From assembly GCA_964548055.1 (NCBI GenBank), contig CAZJPS010000003.1, positions 1 through 41,224 of the forward strand: a stretch of 41,224 nucleotides of DNA. Reading direction: 5' to 3'. Below are positions 15,684 through 22,625 of the stretch, in pieces. The notes below the pieces were generated by a model. It was not told where the DNA came from. It did no database searches and worked only from the letters and a program-made list of their open reading frames with translations. The translations under genes were made by a program, and so were the position numbers. The DNA comes from CAZJPS01 sp964548055 (GTDB lineage Bacteria > Patescibacteriota > Gracilibacteria > Peribacterales > Peribacteraceae). The stretch's first letter is position 1. Every line of letters begins with the position of its first letter.

Positions 15684-17234
15684 ATGAAACGAGCCCTCCT
15701 CTCGGTATCCGATAAGGCCGGCATCACAGATTTTGCACGCGGTCTCGTAGGAGCTGGATACCAGATCATATCCACAGGAGGAACACTCACTCATCTCACA
15801 AAAGAAGGCATCGACGTAACATCGGTAGAAGACATCACAAAATTTCCCGAATGTTTTGGAGGACGAGTGAAGACCATGCACCCCCTCATCATGGGAGGCA
15901 TTTTATTTCGCCGTGAGAATGCAGATGATGTGAAAGAGGCAAAAAAACTCGGCATTGAACCGATCGATATCGTGGTGGTGAATTTGTATCCGTTTAAAAA
16001 GACGGCAGAAGACCCTAGTAAAACTGATGCAGAAATTATTGAGCAGATTGATATTGGAGGACCAACACTGCTCCGAAGTGCAGCAAAAAATCATACGTCG
16101 GTGACTGTCGTGTGCGATAGCGCTGATTACGATCGCATTCTCTCGGAATTAAAAAAAAGTGGAGAAACATCGCTCGAGTTGAGAGCTGAGCTCGCCGCAA
16201 AAGTGTTCCTCCACACCGCTGCATACGATGCGATGATCGCGGAATATCTCTCCGAAGGACAAACTATGGGAGTGATTCTTACACAAGGAACTCCGCTACG
16301 GTATGGGGAAAACCCGCATCAGTGGGGAAAGTATTATGGGCTCTTCGAGCCAGTGGAAAGCGGAAAGTGGAAGGTGGAAAGTTCTGAACTCTCAACTTCC
16401 AAAACATGGGGAACTTTGCATCAAGGTAAAGCTCTCAGCTATCTAAATATTCTCGATGCCGATGCTGCATGGTCCGCTGTGTGTGAATTTGAAGAACCAA
16501 CTGCGGTGTTTGTGAAACACACAAATCCAAGTGGAATCGCCTCAGCAAAAACTATCGAAGAAGCTTTCCAACGTGCGTACGATGCCGATCGCCTCTCCGC
16601 CTTTGGCGTGATCATCGCTCTTAATAGACCATGCACAGAGGAAATTGCCAAAAAAATTATTGAGCAGAAAATTTTTACGGAAGTGATCATTACAGAAAGC
16701 TACGAAAAAGGAGCACTAAAAGTTCTTCAGGAAAAACCAAACATCCGCGTGATCGAACAAAAAGTTCGTCCCAATGGAGCCGTGCAATATCGCTCCGTCC
16801 TGGGAGGAATGCTGGTGCAAAATTCAGACCACAGAATTGTGACAGAAAAGGACTTCACAGTGGTGACAGATAAGAAGCCGACCAAAGAGCAGATCTCTGA
16901 TCTTCTCTTCGCCTGGAAAGCCGTAAAATATGCCAAATCAAACGCAATTGTGTTCGCAAAAGATCAGGTAACTGTCGGGATCGGTGCAGGTCAGACTAGC
17001 CGTGTCGATTCCACCTGGATCGCCGTCAAACGCGCAGGGGACCGTGCCAAAGGCGCCGTAATGGCTAGTGATGCCTTCTTCCCTTTCCCTGATTCCTTAG
17101 AAGAAGCTGCCAAAGCCGGCGTCAGTGCCATCATCCAGCCGGGAGGATCTATTAAAGATGCTGATGTATTCGCAAAAGCGAATGAGTTGGGAATTGTGAT
17201 GGTCACGACAGGCGTGAGGGCGTTTCGACATTAG
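15684..17234 (+). CDS. purH: AICAR transformylase / IMP cyclohydrolase
   Basis: Bifunctional enzyme for the last two steps of IMP synthesis, 516 residues. The start is set at ATG 15684 because MKRALLSVSDKAGITDFA is the family's normal N-terminus. The upstream in-frame ATGs would add unrelated residues. The N-terminal MGS-like cyclohydrolase domain (about 1-195) contains STGGTL and RVKTMHP. The C-terminal transformylase has RYGENPHQ, KHTNPSGIA, SDAFFPF and IIQPGGSIKD. Between RYGENPHQ and QGKALSY the protein is about 12 residues longer than E. coli PurH. The extra part (VESGKWKVESSELSTSK) is encoded by a 7-base-unit repeat. No other purine genes are nearby. It is transcribed divergently from the receiver gene. 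Confidence 0.96.
   Translation: MKRALLSVSDKAGITDFARGLVGAGYQIISTGGTLTHLTKEGIDVTSVEDITKFPECFGGRVKTMHPLIMGGILFRRENADDVKEAKKLGIEPIDIVVVNLYPFKKTAEDPSKTDAEIIEQIDIGGPTLLRSAAKNHTSVTVVCDSADYDRILSELKKSGETSLELRAELAAKVFLHTAAYDAMIAEYLSEGQTMGVILTQGTPLRYGENPHQWGKYYGLFEPVESGKWKVESSELSTSKTWGTLHQGKALSYLNILDADAAWSAVCEFEEPTAVFVKHTNPSGIASAKTIEEAFQRAYDADRLSAFGVIIALNRPCTEEIAKKIIEQKIFTEVIITESYEKGALKVLQEKPNIRVIEQKVRPNGAVQYRSVLGGMLVQNSDHRIVTEKDFTVVTDKKPTKEQISDLLFAWKAVKYAKSNAIVFAKDQVTVGIGAGQTSRVDSTWIAVKRAGDRAKGAVMASDAFFPFPDSLEEAAKAGVSAIIQPGGSIKDADVFAKANELGIVMVTTGVRAFRH
16352..16401. repeat. Short-unit repeat, family A (7-base unit), inside purH
   Basis: Four tandem heptamers (GTGGAAA, GCGGAAA, GTGGAAG, GTGGAAA) followed by a short opposed arm CTCAACTTCC. 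It is in frame and encodes about residues 223-239 of PurH. Confidence 0.85.
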
Positions 17235-17242
17235 ATGAAAAA

Positions 17243-17325
17243 GAGATAAAGGCGATAAAGGCCTCTTATGTAAAAAGACCTTTGTCCCTTTTGTCCCCTT
17301 TTAAACCTTTGTCCCCTTTTAAAGG
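17243..17325. repeat. Palindromic short-unit array, family B (9-base unit)
   Basis: Left arm has units GAGATAAAG and GCGATAAAG. The right arm has CCTTTGTCC, CTTTTGTCC, CCTTTTAAA, CCTTTGTCC and CCTTTTAAA. It lies between the convergent purH and recR and includes the recR stop codon. Confidence 0.8.
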
Positions 17326-17915
17326 CTCCTCCTCCCCGCCAACGCCTCTCTCAAAGTCACCTGATCCGCAAATTCAATATCCGCCCCCATGGGAAGGCCG
17401 TGTGCGAGACGTGTGACCGCTGGAACAAAGGACTGCAATTGCATACGTACATAGTTGGCAGTCGCCTCGCCTTCTATATCTGGATTGGTGGCAACAATCA
17501 CTTCTTTTATCGTCCCTTTTTTTGCTCGGTCCACCAGTTCTCGCATCTTTAATTGTTCAGGCCCCATTCCGTCGATGGGAGAAAGGACTCCATGGAGAAC
17601 GTGATACAAACCTTTATAGGATGTTTTTTCAAACGCAATCACTTCCAGCGGATCTTCTACGACCAAAATAGTGGAGGCATCACGCGAAGGATCACTGCAA
17701 ATGGCGCAGATTTCCTCCAGCGTAATCATCTGGCAGATCTTGCAGTATTTCAGGTCATGCTTGAGTGCCAGTAGCGCCTCTCCCAGTTTTTCCGGCGATG
17801 CTTTGGAGCTTCGCAGTAAATGAAACGTAAGGCGTTCTGCACTCTTTGGGCCAATACCCGGGAGCTTGCTAAACTCCTCGATCATGCGGTGGATTTGGGG
17901 TGGCAATAATGACAT
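17319..17915 (-). CDS. recR: Recombination protein RecR
   Basis: RecF-pathway recombination mediator, 198 residues, the normal length. Helix-hairpin-helix KLPGIGPKSAERLTFHLL (about 17-35), a C4 zinc finger CKIC...CAIC (about 58-73), Toprim domain starting ILVVEDPLEV, then GVLSPIDGMGPE, ATNPDIEGEATANYV and the C-terminal THGLP-like element ARLAHGLPMGADIEFAD. The last codons and stop lie inside the family B repeat. A TATCTT hexamer ends seven bases before the ATG, so the mRNA is predicted leaderless. It is not beside dnaX, its frequent partner. Confidence 0.97.
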   Translation of the reverse strand: MSLLPPQIHRMIEEFSKLPGIGPKSAERLTFHLLRSSKASPEKLGEALLALKHDLKYCKICQMITLEEICAICSDPSRDASTILVVEDPLEVIAFEKTSYKGLYHVLHGVLSPIDGMGPEQLKMRELVDRAKKGTIKEVIVATNPDIEGEATANYVRMQLQSFVPAVTRLAHGLPMGADIEFADQVTLREALAGRRSL

Positions 17916-17922
17916 CTGCCAG

Positions 17923-17928
17923 AAGATA
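17923..17928 (-). promoter_or_regulatory. -10 element (TATCTT) of recR, leaderless spacing
   Basis: Seven bases separate the hexamer from the recR ATG. Confidence 0.55.
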
Positions 17929-17952
17929 CAACAAAAAGAACTTTGAAGAGAA

Positions 17953-18034
17953 CGTTTATTCGATAATTCGTTTACTCGTTTATTCGAATAACAATTTCGC
18001 GAATAAACGAATCAACGAGTAAACCAATAAACGA
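17953..18034. repeat. Palindromic short-unit array, family E (8-base unit)
   Basis: Left arm units TTTATTCG, ATAATTCG, TTTACTCG, TTTATTCG. Right arm CGAATAAA, CGAATCAA, CGAGTAAA, CCAATAAA. It lies between the smpB stop and the recR promoter. Confidence 0.85.
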
Positions 18035-18043
18035 AAGAGTGCA

Positions 18044-18484
18044 TTATTCCTCCCTTCCTTCCCTCACTCTCCTACTCACGTCCCGTTCTTTAATCTTCTG
18101 CCTCTTATCATACCTCTTCCGTCCGCGCCCAATGCCGAGGAGGACTTTGATAAATTTACCAGCTTTCACTTCCAGCGGAACGATAGCGATGCCTTTTTCA
18201 GCCACACTGCTCTGCAATTTTTCGATGTCATGTTTCTTTAAAAGAAGAGTTCTATCACGACTATCTTCGTGAGGAACAGAGGGCCCACTAAAAGCGTACT
18301 TTGTGATTTTTGCATTCTTTAGCTGGGCAATACCTTTATAAAAAGATACATAGGAACCTGCAATACTGAGGTGGCCCATCCTGCAAGATTTAGCTTCGCT
18401 ACCCGTGAGGATGATCCCGGCCTCGATAGTTTCGAGGATTTCATACTCAAACCTGGCACGCCTGTTTTGGGCAACAACCTTCAT
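18044..18484 (-). CDS. smpB: SsrA-binding protein SmpB
   Basis: Trans-translation factor that binds tmRNA, 146 residues. The start is placed at ATG 18484: MKVVAQNRRARFEYEILETI aligns with the SmpB N-terminus, and a TATACT hexamer ends six bases before it. Longer in-frame starts upstream would lie within or before the promoter. Family features: AGIILTGSEAKSCRMG, SYVSFYKGIAQLKN, ALVLK-type core (RTLLLKKHDIEKLQ), IVPLEVKAGKFIKVLLGIGRGRKRYDKR and a basic C-terminal tail. A perfect inverted repeat just upstream of the -10 may be an operator. No ssrA gene is seen nearby. Confidence 0.96.
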   Translation of the reverse strand: MKVVAQNRRARFEYEILETIEAGIILTGSEAKSCRMGHLSIAGSYVSFYKGIAQLKNAKITKYAFSGPSVPHEDSRDRTLLLKKHDIEKLQSSVAEKGIAIVPLEVKAGKFIKVLLGIGRGRKRYDKRQKIKERDVSRRVREGREE

Positions 18485-18490
18485 AAAAGT

Positions 18491-18496
18491 AGTATA
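18491..18496 (-). promoter_or_regulatory. -10 element (TATACT) of smpB, leaderless spacing
   Basis: Six bases before the ATG at 18484. This position decides the smpB start. Confidence 0.65.
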
Positions 18497-18500
18497 GTCC

Positions 18501-18520
18501 ATAGTTGACAAATCAACTAT
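18501..18520. promoter_or_regulatory. Candidate operator: perfect inverted repeat upstream of smpB
   Basis: ATAGTTGA-CAAA-TCAACTAT, two perfect 8-base half sites ending four bases upstream of the -10 hexamer, covering the spacer/-35 region of the smpB promoter. Confidence 0.5.
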
Positions 18521-18597
18521 TTTGTATAAAATATGCGTGTCAGGAGCTATGTTCTCCTTTGGCAATTCCCTGCGCTGGCACTCCAGCATAGAGCATT

Positions 18598-18675
18598 GCC
18601 GAAGGGCGAACAGCCGACTTCGGCACGAAGGCCCTGATCTTCTTAGGGCCTAACCTGTTATAAGGCTGGGCCTTA
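18598..18675. other. Cluster of three hairpins downstream of the prepilin peptidase gene
   Basis: Stems GCCGAAG/CTTCGGC (18598-18624), AGGCCC/GGGCCT (18629-18651) and TAAGGC-TGG-GCCTTA (18661-18675). The last begins directly after the peptidase stop. There is no long T run, so terminator function is uncertain. Confidence 0.5.
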
Positions 18676-18676
18676 T

Positions 18677-19420
18677 TTATACTGGAAACAGCACCTGCAG
18701 AATGGAGTTCCCTAAAAAGACCGCGACCAGTGTGCCTATCCCCAGAAAAGGACCAAATGGCAGTTGGCTCTGCATGTGCTTCTTTTTACGAATGAGAAGA
18801 ACAATGGCAAACGCAGCGCCAATAATATATGCAGCAAAGAGTGCAAGAATCATATTTTCAGTATCTCCAGCAAGGGCACCCATTCCTGCTGCAATGATGA
18901 TATCCCCCGTTCCAATCCATGTACCCTTACTCACTACCCACTGTAGCCCAAAGAAACCCACGCCTATTGCAATAGGCGCCCAGGGATACACAGGCAAGAA
19001 AACTGCGTACAAAAGAGATGCTAAGAGAAATGGAATGCTGAGTGCATCGGGCACGTAGCCGGTGCGAGCATCTGTGACACACAGAAGCAAAAGAAGCCAG
19101 AGAGCAATACTCATGGGGCCCGCTTGAGCATAGGGAAGGATGTAAAAAGTGAGTGTAAAAAGAATTGCGCTCGCCATTTCTACAAGCGGATACTGCCACG
19201 AAAGAGAGTGTTTGCATTCTGCACATTTGCCGCCTTGTATAAAAAAACTGACGACTGGAATAAGCTCCAGAGGGCCGAGGATTTTTCCGCAATAGGGACA
19301 CTGCGATCTGCCGCGCACGCTCTTGCCCTGTATACCCCTCAATATCACCACATTCCCAAAACTTCCCATCACCGCGCCTAAAAGAAAAATAATGAAGAAG
19401 AAAGGGATATCCACCTGCAT
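18677..19420 (-). CDS. pilD: Prepilin peptidase / N-methyltransferase (PilD/GspO type)
   Basis: Membrane aspartic protease that removes prepilin leaders and methylates the new N-terminus, 247 residues. Start at ATG 19420, seven bases after a TATGAT hexamer. The earlier ATG at 19432 lies inside that hexamer. The N-terminal domain has the typical MGSFGNVVILR and the zinc-type cysteine pairs CPYC and CAEC. The remaining part has about seven membrane segments. The two catalytic aspartates are in VTDARTGYVPDALSIP and GTGDIIIAAGMGALAG. It is the processing enzyme expected for the five prepilins at 6443-11017, although it is encoded 8 kb away in a separate unit. Confidence 0.95.
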   Translation of the reverse strand: MQVDIPFFFIIFLLGAVMGSFGNVVILRGIQGKSVRGRSQCPYCGKILGPLELIPVVSFFIQGGKCAECKHSLSWQYPLVEMASAILFTLTFYILPYAQAGPMSIALWLLLLLCVTDARTGYVPDALSIPFLLASLLYAVFLPVYPWAPIAIGVGFFGLQWVVSKGTWIGTGDIIIAAGMGALAGDTENMILALFAAYIIGAAFAIVLLIRKKKHMQSQLPFGPFLGIGTLVAVFLGNSILQVLFPV

Positions 19421-19427
19421 ACCCTGT

Positions 19428-19433
19428 ATCATA
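19428..19433 (-). promoter_or_regulatory. -10 element (TATGAT) of pilD, leaderless spacing
   Basis: Seven bases before the ATG at 19420. Confidence 0.55.
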
Positions 19434-19518
19434 CGTCATTGCGCTACGTTTTGCGCTTGATCTTTTACATCAGTAGATCAGAAAAGAACACCATCCCTCA
19501 GTGTCAGAATTCTGGGTG

Positions 19519-19776
19519 TTACTGTGCTCCTTCAGCTTCTTCCTCATGCTGCTTTGCAAGCTCCTCAGCAATGATTTCTTTGGCTCTTTTTACAATATCA
19601 TTCCTGCGCTCGGCCTTATCTTCCTTTGTAAACACAGCTGCTTCTCCCGAAGGAAATACTGTCGCAGCAAAATTCTGAACGGGTTCCCACGTCACAAATG
19701 TGTAGATACCAAACGAAACAGCAATTCCTGCTGCTGCTCCTAACAACTGAAGACGAAGAGAGGGGTGTGTAGACAT
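19519..19776 (-). CDS. Small membrane-anchored coiled-coil protein, unknown
   Basis: 85 residues. One N-terminal membrane segment (LLGAAAGIAVSFGIYTFVTW, about 11-30) is followed by a short linker and a charged helix KEDKAERRNDIVKRAKEIIA likely to form a coiled coil, with an acidic tail. I do not recognise the family. The promoter has an extended -10 ending six bases before the ATG, so the transcript is probably leaderless. It is the first gene upstream of pilD on the same strand, but each has its own -10. Confidence 0.75.
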   Translation of the reverse strand: MSTHPSLRLQLLGAAAGIAVSFGIYTFVTWEPVQNFAATVFPSGEAAVFTKEDKAERRNDIVKRAKEIIAEELAKQHEEEAEGAQ

Positions 19777-19782
19777 CTGAAT

Positions 19783-19791
19783 ATCTTAGCA
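19783..19791 (-). promoter_or_regulatory. Extended -10 promoter (TGCTAAGAT), leaderless spacing
   Basis: Preceded by TTTTC (shared TTTTCTGCTA). The hexamer ends six bases before the ATG at 19776. Confidence 0.7.
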
Positions 19792-19832
19792 GAAAATGAC
19801 GGTGAGTGCCACCCCCGAAACGCAATACGAGG

Positions 19833-20237
19833 TTAGTTATCGCGCTTCTGTAACCCTTTTTGCCTGAGTAAACTACTCTTATGCTCCTGTGGCTTATAAG
19901 CGGGAAGCCGCTCTATAGGACACAAAAAATCTGCCTCTGATATACCAGGAGGCAGCTTTTGATCATATCCAAAGAGAATCAAATCGGGCTTCAGAGTACG
20001 CACTGGGGCAAAAAAATCCGAAGAATCGCCCAATATCACATGTGCCTCGGGGAACACCTCTTCTACCCGTCTCTTCCTTTCCTCCTCTACATGAACTGCC
20101 GTCTTCCCCTTCAATTTTTCTACATTCCTATCTCGTGCAATAACAATCCACACGTCCCCTCGCTTTTTTGCTTCTTGAAAAACAAAGAGGTGGCCGGGGT
20201 GAAGGATATCGAATGTTCCAAAGAGAAGAATTCGCAT
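19833..20237 (-). CDS. Cytidylyltransferase-family nucleotidyltransferase
   Basis: 134 residues, a single nucleotidyltransferase domain with GTFDILHPGH (the HxGH signature) at residues 7-16, then ARDRNVEKLKGK and a pocket near LFGYDQK. The FGYDQ and LGDSSDF elements resemble archaeal RibL-type FAD synthetases and glycerol-phosphate cytidylyltransferases (TagD). The substrate cannot be decided from sequence. The start is ATG 20237, as MRILLFGTFD is the usual beginning. An in-frame TTG lies two codons upstream. A family A palindrome lies immediately upstream, with no clear -10 between it and the start. Confidence 0.88.
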   Translation of the reverse strand: MRILLFGTFDILHPGHLFVFQEAKKRGDVWIVIARDRNVEKLKGKTAVHVEEERKRRVEEVFPEAHVILGDSSDFFAPVRTLKPDLILFGYDQKLPPGISEADFLCPIERLPAYKPQEHKSSLLRQKGLQKRDN

Positions 20238-20241
20238 GGTC

Positions 20242-20342
20242 AAAGTGGAAAGTGAAAAGCTGAGAGTTGAAAGTTATGGAAGCAGTCCTCCATTCGAGTA
20301 ATACGAGTTTCACTTTCCACTTTCCACTCTCAACTTTCAACT
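20242..20342. repeat. Palindromic short-unit array, family A (7-base unit)
   Basis: Left arm 20242-20277 has GTGGAAA, GTGAAAA, GCTGAGA, GTTGAAA. Right arm 20307-20342 has TTTCACT, TTCCACT, TTCCACT, CTCAACT, TTCAACT. The centre contains GAAGCAG, also present in the centre of the copy at 32391. It fills the gap between two minus-strand genes. Confidence 0.9.
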
Positions 20343-20350
20343 AATAATAA

Positions 20351-22354
20351 TTACCGTGTGCCAATATCAATCGCATATACTCTCTTCTCATCAATCACAT
20401 ACAGGTGGTTTTGGTCAGGATCCACATACAGATCCTTCAGTGTTCCCAGCTGTTCGCCTTCGAGAAGGTACTGTCGCACATAGGTTGCCTCACCCGTAGC
20501 ACCACCATCAGCTATCACAACCACACGAGCATTTACTGGATCTAATACATAGATATTGCCATTCGGAACCTTAAAAATCTTTGTGGCTGTTTTTAACACG
20601 TCTTTGGGGAATCCTCGAAGTGTGAATGGCTGCGCTTCGCCGCGCAGAAGCTTTAGAATTACACCACCTTCTTTCAGAACGTAGACACTCCCATCAATAG
20701 ACATATCCACTGCATCCGCAAGATCTGCATTCACGTTGTATCCCACGGGAGGCCCATATCTATTTTGTAGGTGCTCGTACTTGTAAATTTGTTTCTCTTT
20801 GGGGGCAAGGAGGTAGAGGTACCGAAGGTATGTTTCTATATCCACTCCTTCCTTCCATCCCTGAGGATCTTCTGTCTTCATCATTGTTGCCTGGTTTCCA
20901 ACAACCTCAGAAAGACTATTGCCTGTGGTCATGTATATCTGAGCATTAAAGCGCTCAAAAGGAGCGCCCAGAAGCAGCAATTCTCCTTCGCTCACTCGCC
21001 TTGGCTCATCCAGGGTATTGAGAAGCACTCTGTACGTGTACTGACGATCGAACACCACAAATTCTCCATCCCCAAGACCAATGAGACCTTGTGCCGATAC
21101 GTTGCTATTTTTGGAACTGAGGTTCACGACCACTCGTGGCGATACGCGTGCGGTGTTACTGAGCTCTTCTTGCTTCTGACGAATTTGATCAAGTAAATCC
21201 AGTGCTTCAGTTGTATAGAGGCGAGATTCATTGTTCACTACCTGACGAGCTTTATTTTCTGCTGTATCAAGAATCTCACTGGCACCCGCTGTATCTCCCG
21301 CCAGCTTACGGTTTTCTGCTACTCGAATGTTATCTTTTGCTTCCGTGAGAATTTGCGATAGCTCAGATTTTGTCTTGCTTCGCTGCGTGACAGTTGAAAG
21401 GCTCACCAACATCCAGATCACTAAAAATACCGCCACTGCTCCTGCAAGCAAAAGTAACTGTGCTCGCTTCCTGCGTTTGGGATTCCGTAGATCCGACAAA
21501 AATTGTTCTGCTTTTTCTTGCATATTCTCTATGAATCCCGTCGGCTTCTTTTTTATGCTTGGAATGAATCTCTGCACATCAAATTTTTTCCATGTGTTCG
21601 CAATCACTCCGCCCACGGGCGCGAGATATGAAAATCCTTGTTGAAGAATGCCCATAACGCCCGGCTGCCGCCCTCTTCGGGCCTGCCTTTTTGCTGCCAT
21701 TTCTTGCGTACGCGAGTGCTTGGCTGTTGCCACAGGAGCTGGGCTCCCTCCTGGCAATTGAATAATTGCTAGGGCAGCACTCTCTGCCTCTGCTTCAAGG
21801 GTTGCGGTTATTTCTTCAAGTGCTCCTTCTTGCGAGACAACGGTCCCAAGAGTTGCAGGGGTGAATGTGCGCAGTAAGCGATGAGTGGAAAGCACTACGG
21901 CATCACCCTCCTCAAGCTGACCAGTGCTAATGTGCACAAATGCAGGAACTGGCTTCCCAGGACTGAACTCTGTTATTTGGCTAGCCACTCCGCCTCGAAC
22001 CAAATACGCCTCCCCCCTACCCGCATGAGAGACATGAAGAGCGCCTGTCACTTCTAGTATCGCCACCACTGCATGCACTTCTTCTAATGCATTACTGAGC
22101 TGAAGCCCTTTAAAGAGACCGTTCAATTCTTTAAGAGTACCGTCCATTCGGTGCCATGCCTCGCCTTCTACCGACAAGAGCGAGTGCCGGATGATGCCTG
22201 CACACTCATCGGCGAATGATTCCATCTGGCTTTCTTTTGCATCTGATTGAATTAGCAAACATGCCCTTTCCCCTTGCGGAGAATGGAAAGTGAGAGAAAT
22301 AGGAGTGCTTGCTCCCTTCACCTCAGTAGAACCTGCGTAGACAGTAACGTCCAT
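20351..22354 (-). CDS. Membrane protein: PP2C-like cytoplasmic domain, one TM, coiled coil and beta-propeller
   Basis: 667 residues. Residues 1-215 resemble a PP2C/SpoIIE-type phosphatase fold (GALHVSHAGRGEAYLVRGG, QLEEGDAVVLSTHRL), but the metal-binding DG motifs are not evident, so it is probably inactive. A basic Pro/Arg linker is followed by one membrane segment (LLLLAGAVAVFLVIWMLVSL, about 315-335), an extracytoplasmic helical hairpin (about 340-410) and a C-terminal propeller with NHL-like blades (IDGSVYVLKEGGVILKLLRG, VPNGNIYVLDPVNARVVVI, VDPDQNHLYVIDEKRVYAID). Similar architectures occur in CPR genomes without known function. It suggests transfer of an external signal across the membrane. 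Divergent from rnj. Confidence 0.75.
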   Translation of the reverse strand: MDVTVYAGSTEVKGASTPISLTFHSPQGERACLLIQSDAKESQMESFADECAGIIRHSLLSVEGEAWHRMDGTLKELNGLFKGLQLSNALEEVHAVVAILEVTGALHVSHAGRGEAYLVRGGVASQITEFSPGKPVPAFVHISTGQLEEGDAVVLSTHRLLRTFTPATLGTVVSQEGALEEITATLEAEAESAALAIIQLPGGSPAPVATAKHSRTQEMAAKRQARRGRQPGVMGILQQGFSYLAPVGGVIANTWKKFDVQRFIPSIKKKPTGFIENMQEKAEQFLSDLRNPKRRKRAQLLLLAGAVAVFLVIWMLVSLSTVTQRSKTKSELSQILTEAKDNIRVAENRKLAGDTAGASEILDTAENKARQVVNNESRLYTTEALDLLDQIRQKQEELSNTARVSPRVVVNLSSKNSNVSAQGLIGLGDGEFVVFDRQYTYRVLLNTLDEPRRVSEGELLLLGAPFERFNAQIYMTTGNSLSEVVGNQATMMKTEDPQGWKEGVDIETYLRYLYLLAPKEKQIYKYEHLQNRYGPPVGYNVNADLADAVDMSIDGSVYVLKEGGVILKLLRGEAQPFTLRGFPKDVLKTATKIFKVPNGNIYVLDPVNARVVVIADGGATGEATYVRQYLLEGEQLGTLKDLYVDPDQNHLYVIDEKRVYAIDIGTR

Positions 22355-22422
22355 CAGGGATGCAGGCTACCGGGGAAAAGGCGGTGAAGCAACTGAAGAA
22401 GATGCTACTACAAGACAATCAG

Positions 22423-22484
22423 AGCAAATCCCAATTTTATTTTTTATTTTGTTGGGATCTGGGATCTAAGATTTGGGATTTGCT
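22423..22484. repeat. Palindromic short-unit array, family D (7-base unit)
   Basis: Arms close with AGCAAATCCCAA / TTGGGATTTGCT, perfect over 12 bases. The right arm is built of TTGGGAT, CTGGGAT, CTAAGAT, TTGGGAT. It lies in the 270-base divergent gap between the PP2C-like gene and rnj, where no other gene is visible. Confidence 0.8.
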
Positions 22485-22625
22485 TAAAAGAAACAAAAAT
22501 GTCATACAAAAATTCGTTGTATCTAAGCCAAAATATAGGGTATTCGACATCAACCACCTTGCTATTAAGCCCCTTCGGGAGTACACTCGTGAGAGTCATT
22601 ACTATTTTATATTCCAATACAAGAC

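Noticed and set aside
18485..18676. Possible tmRNA (ssrA) next to smpB
   Set aside because: The gap is only about 190 bases and shows no tRNA-Ala-like ends or tag reading frame.
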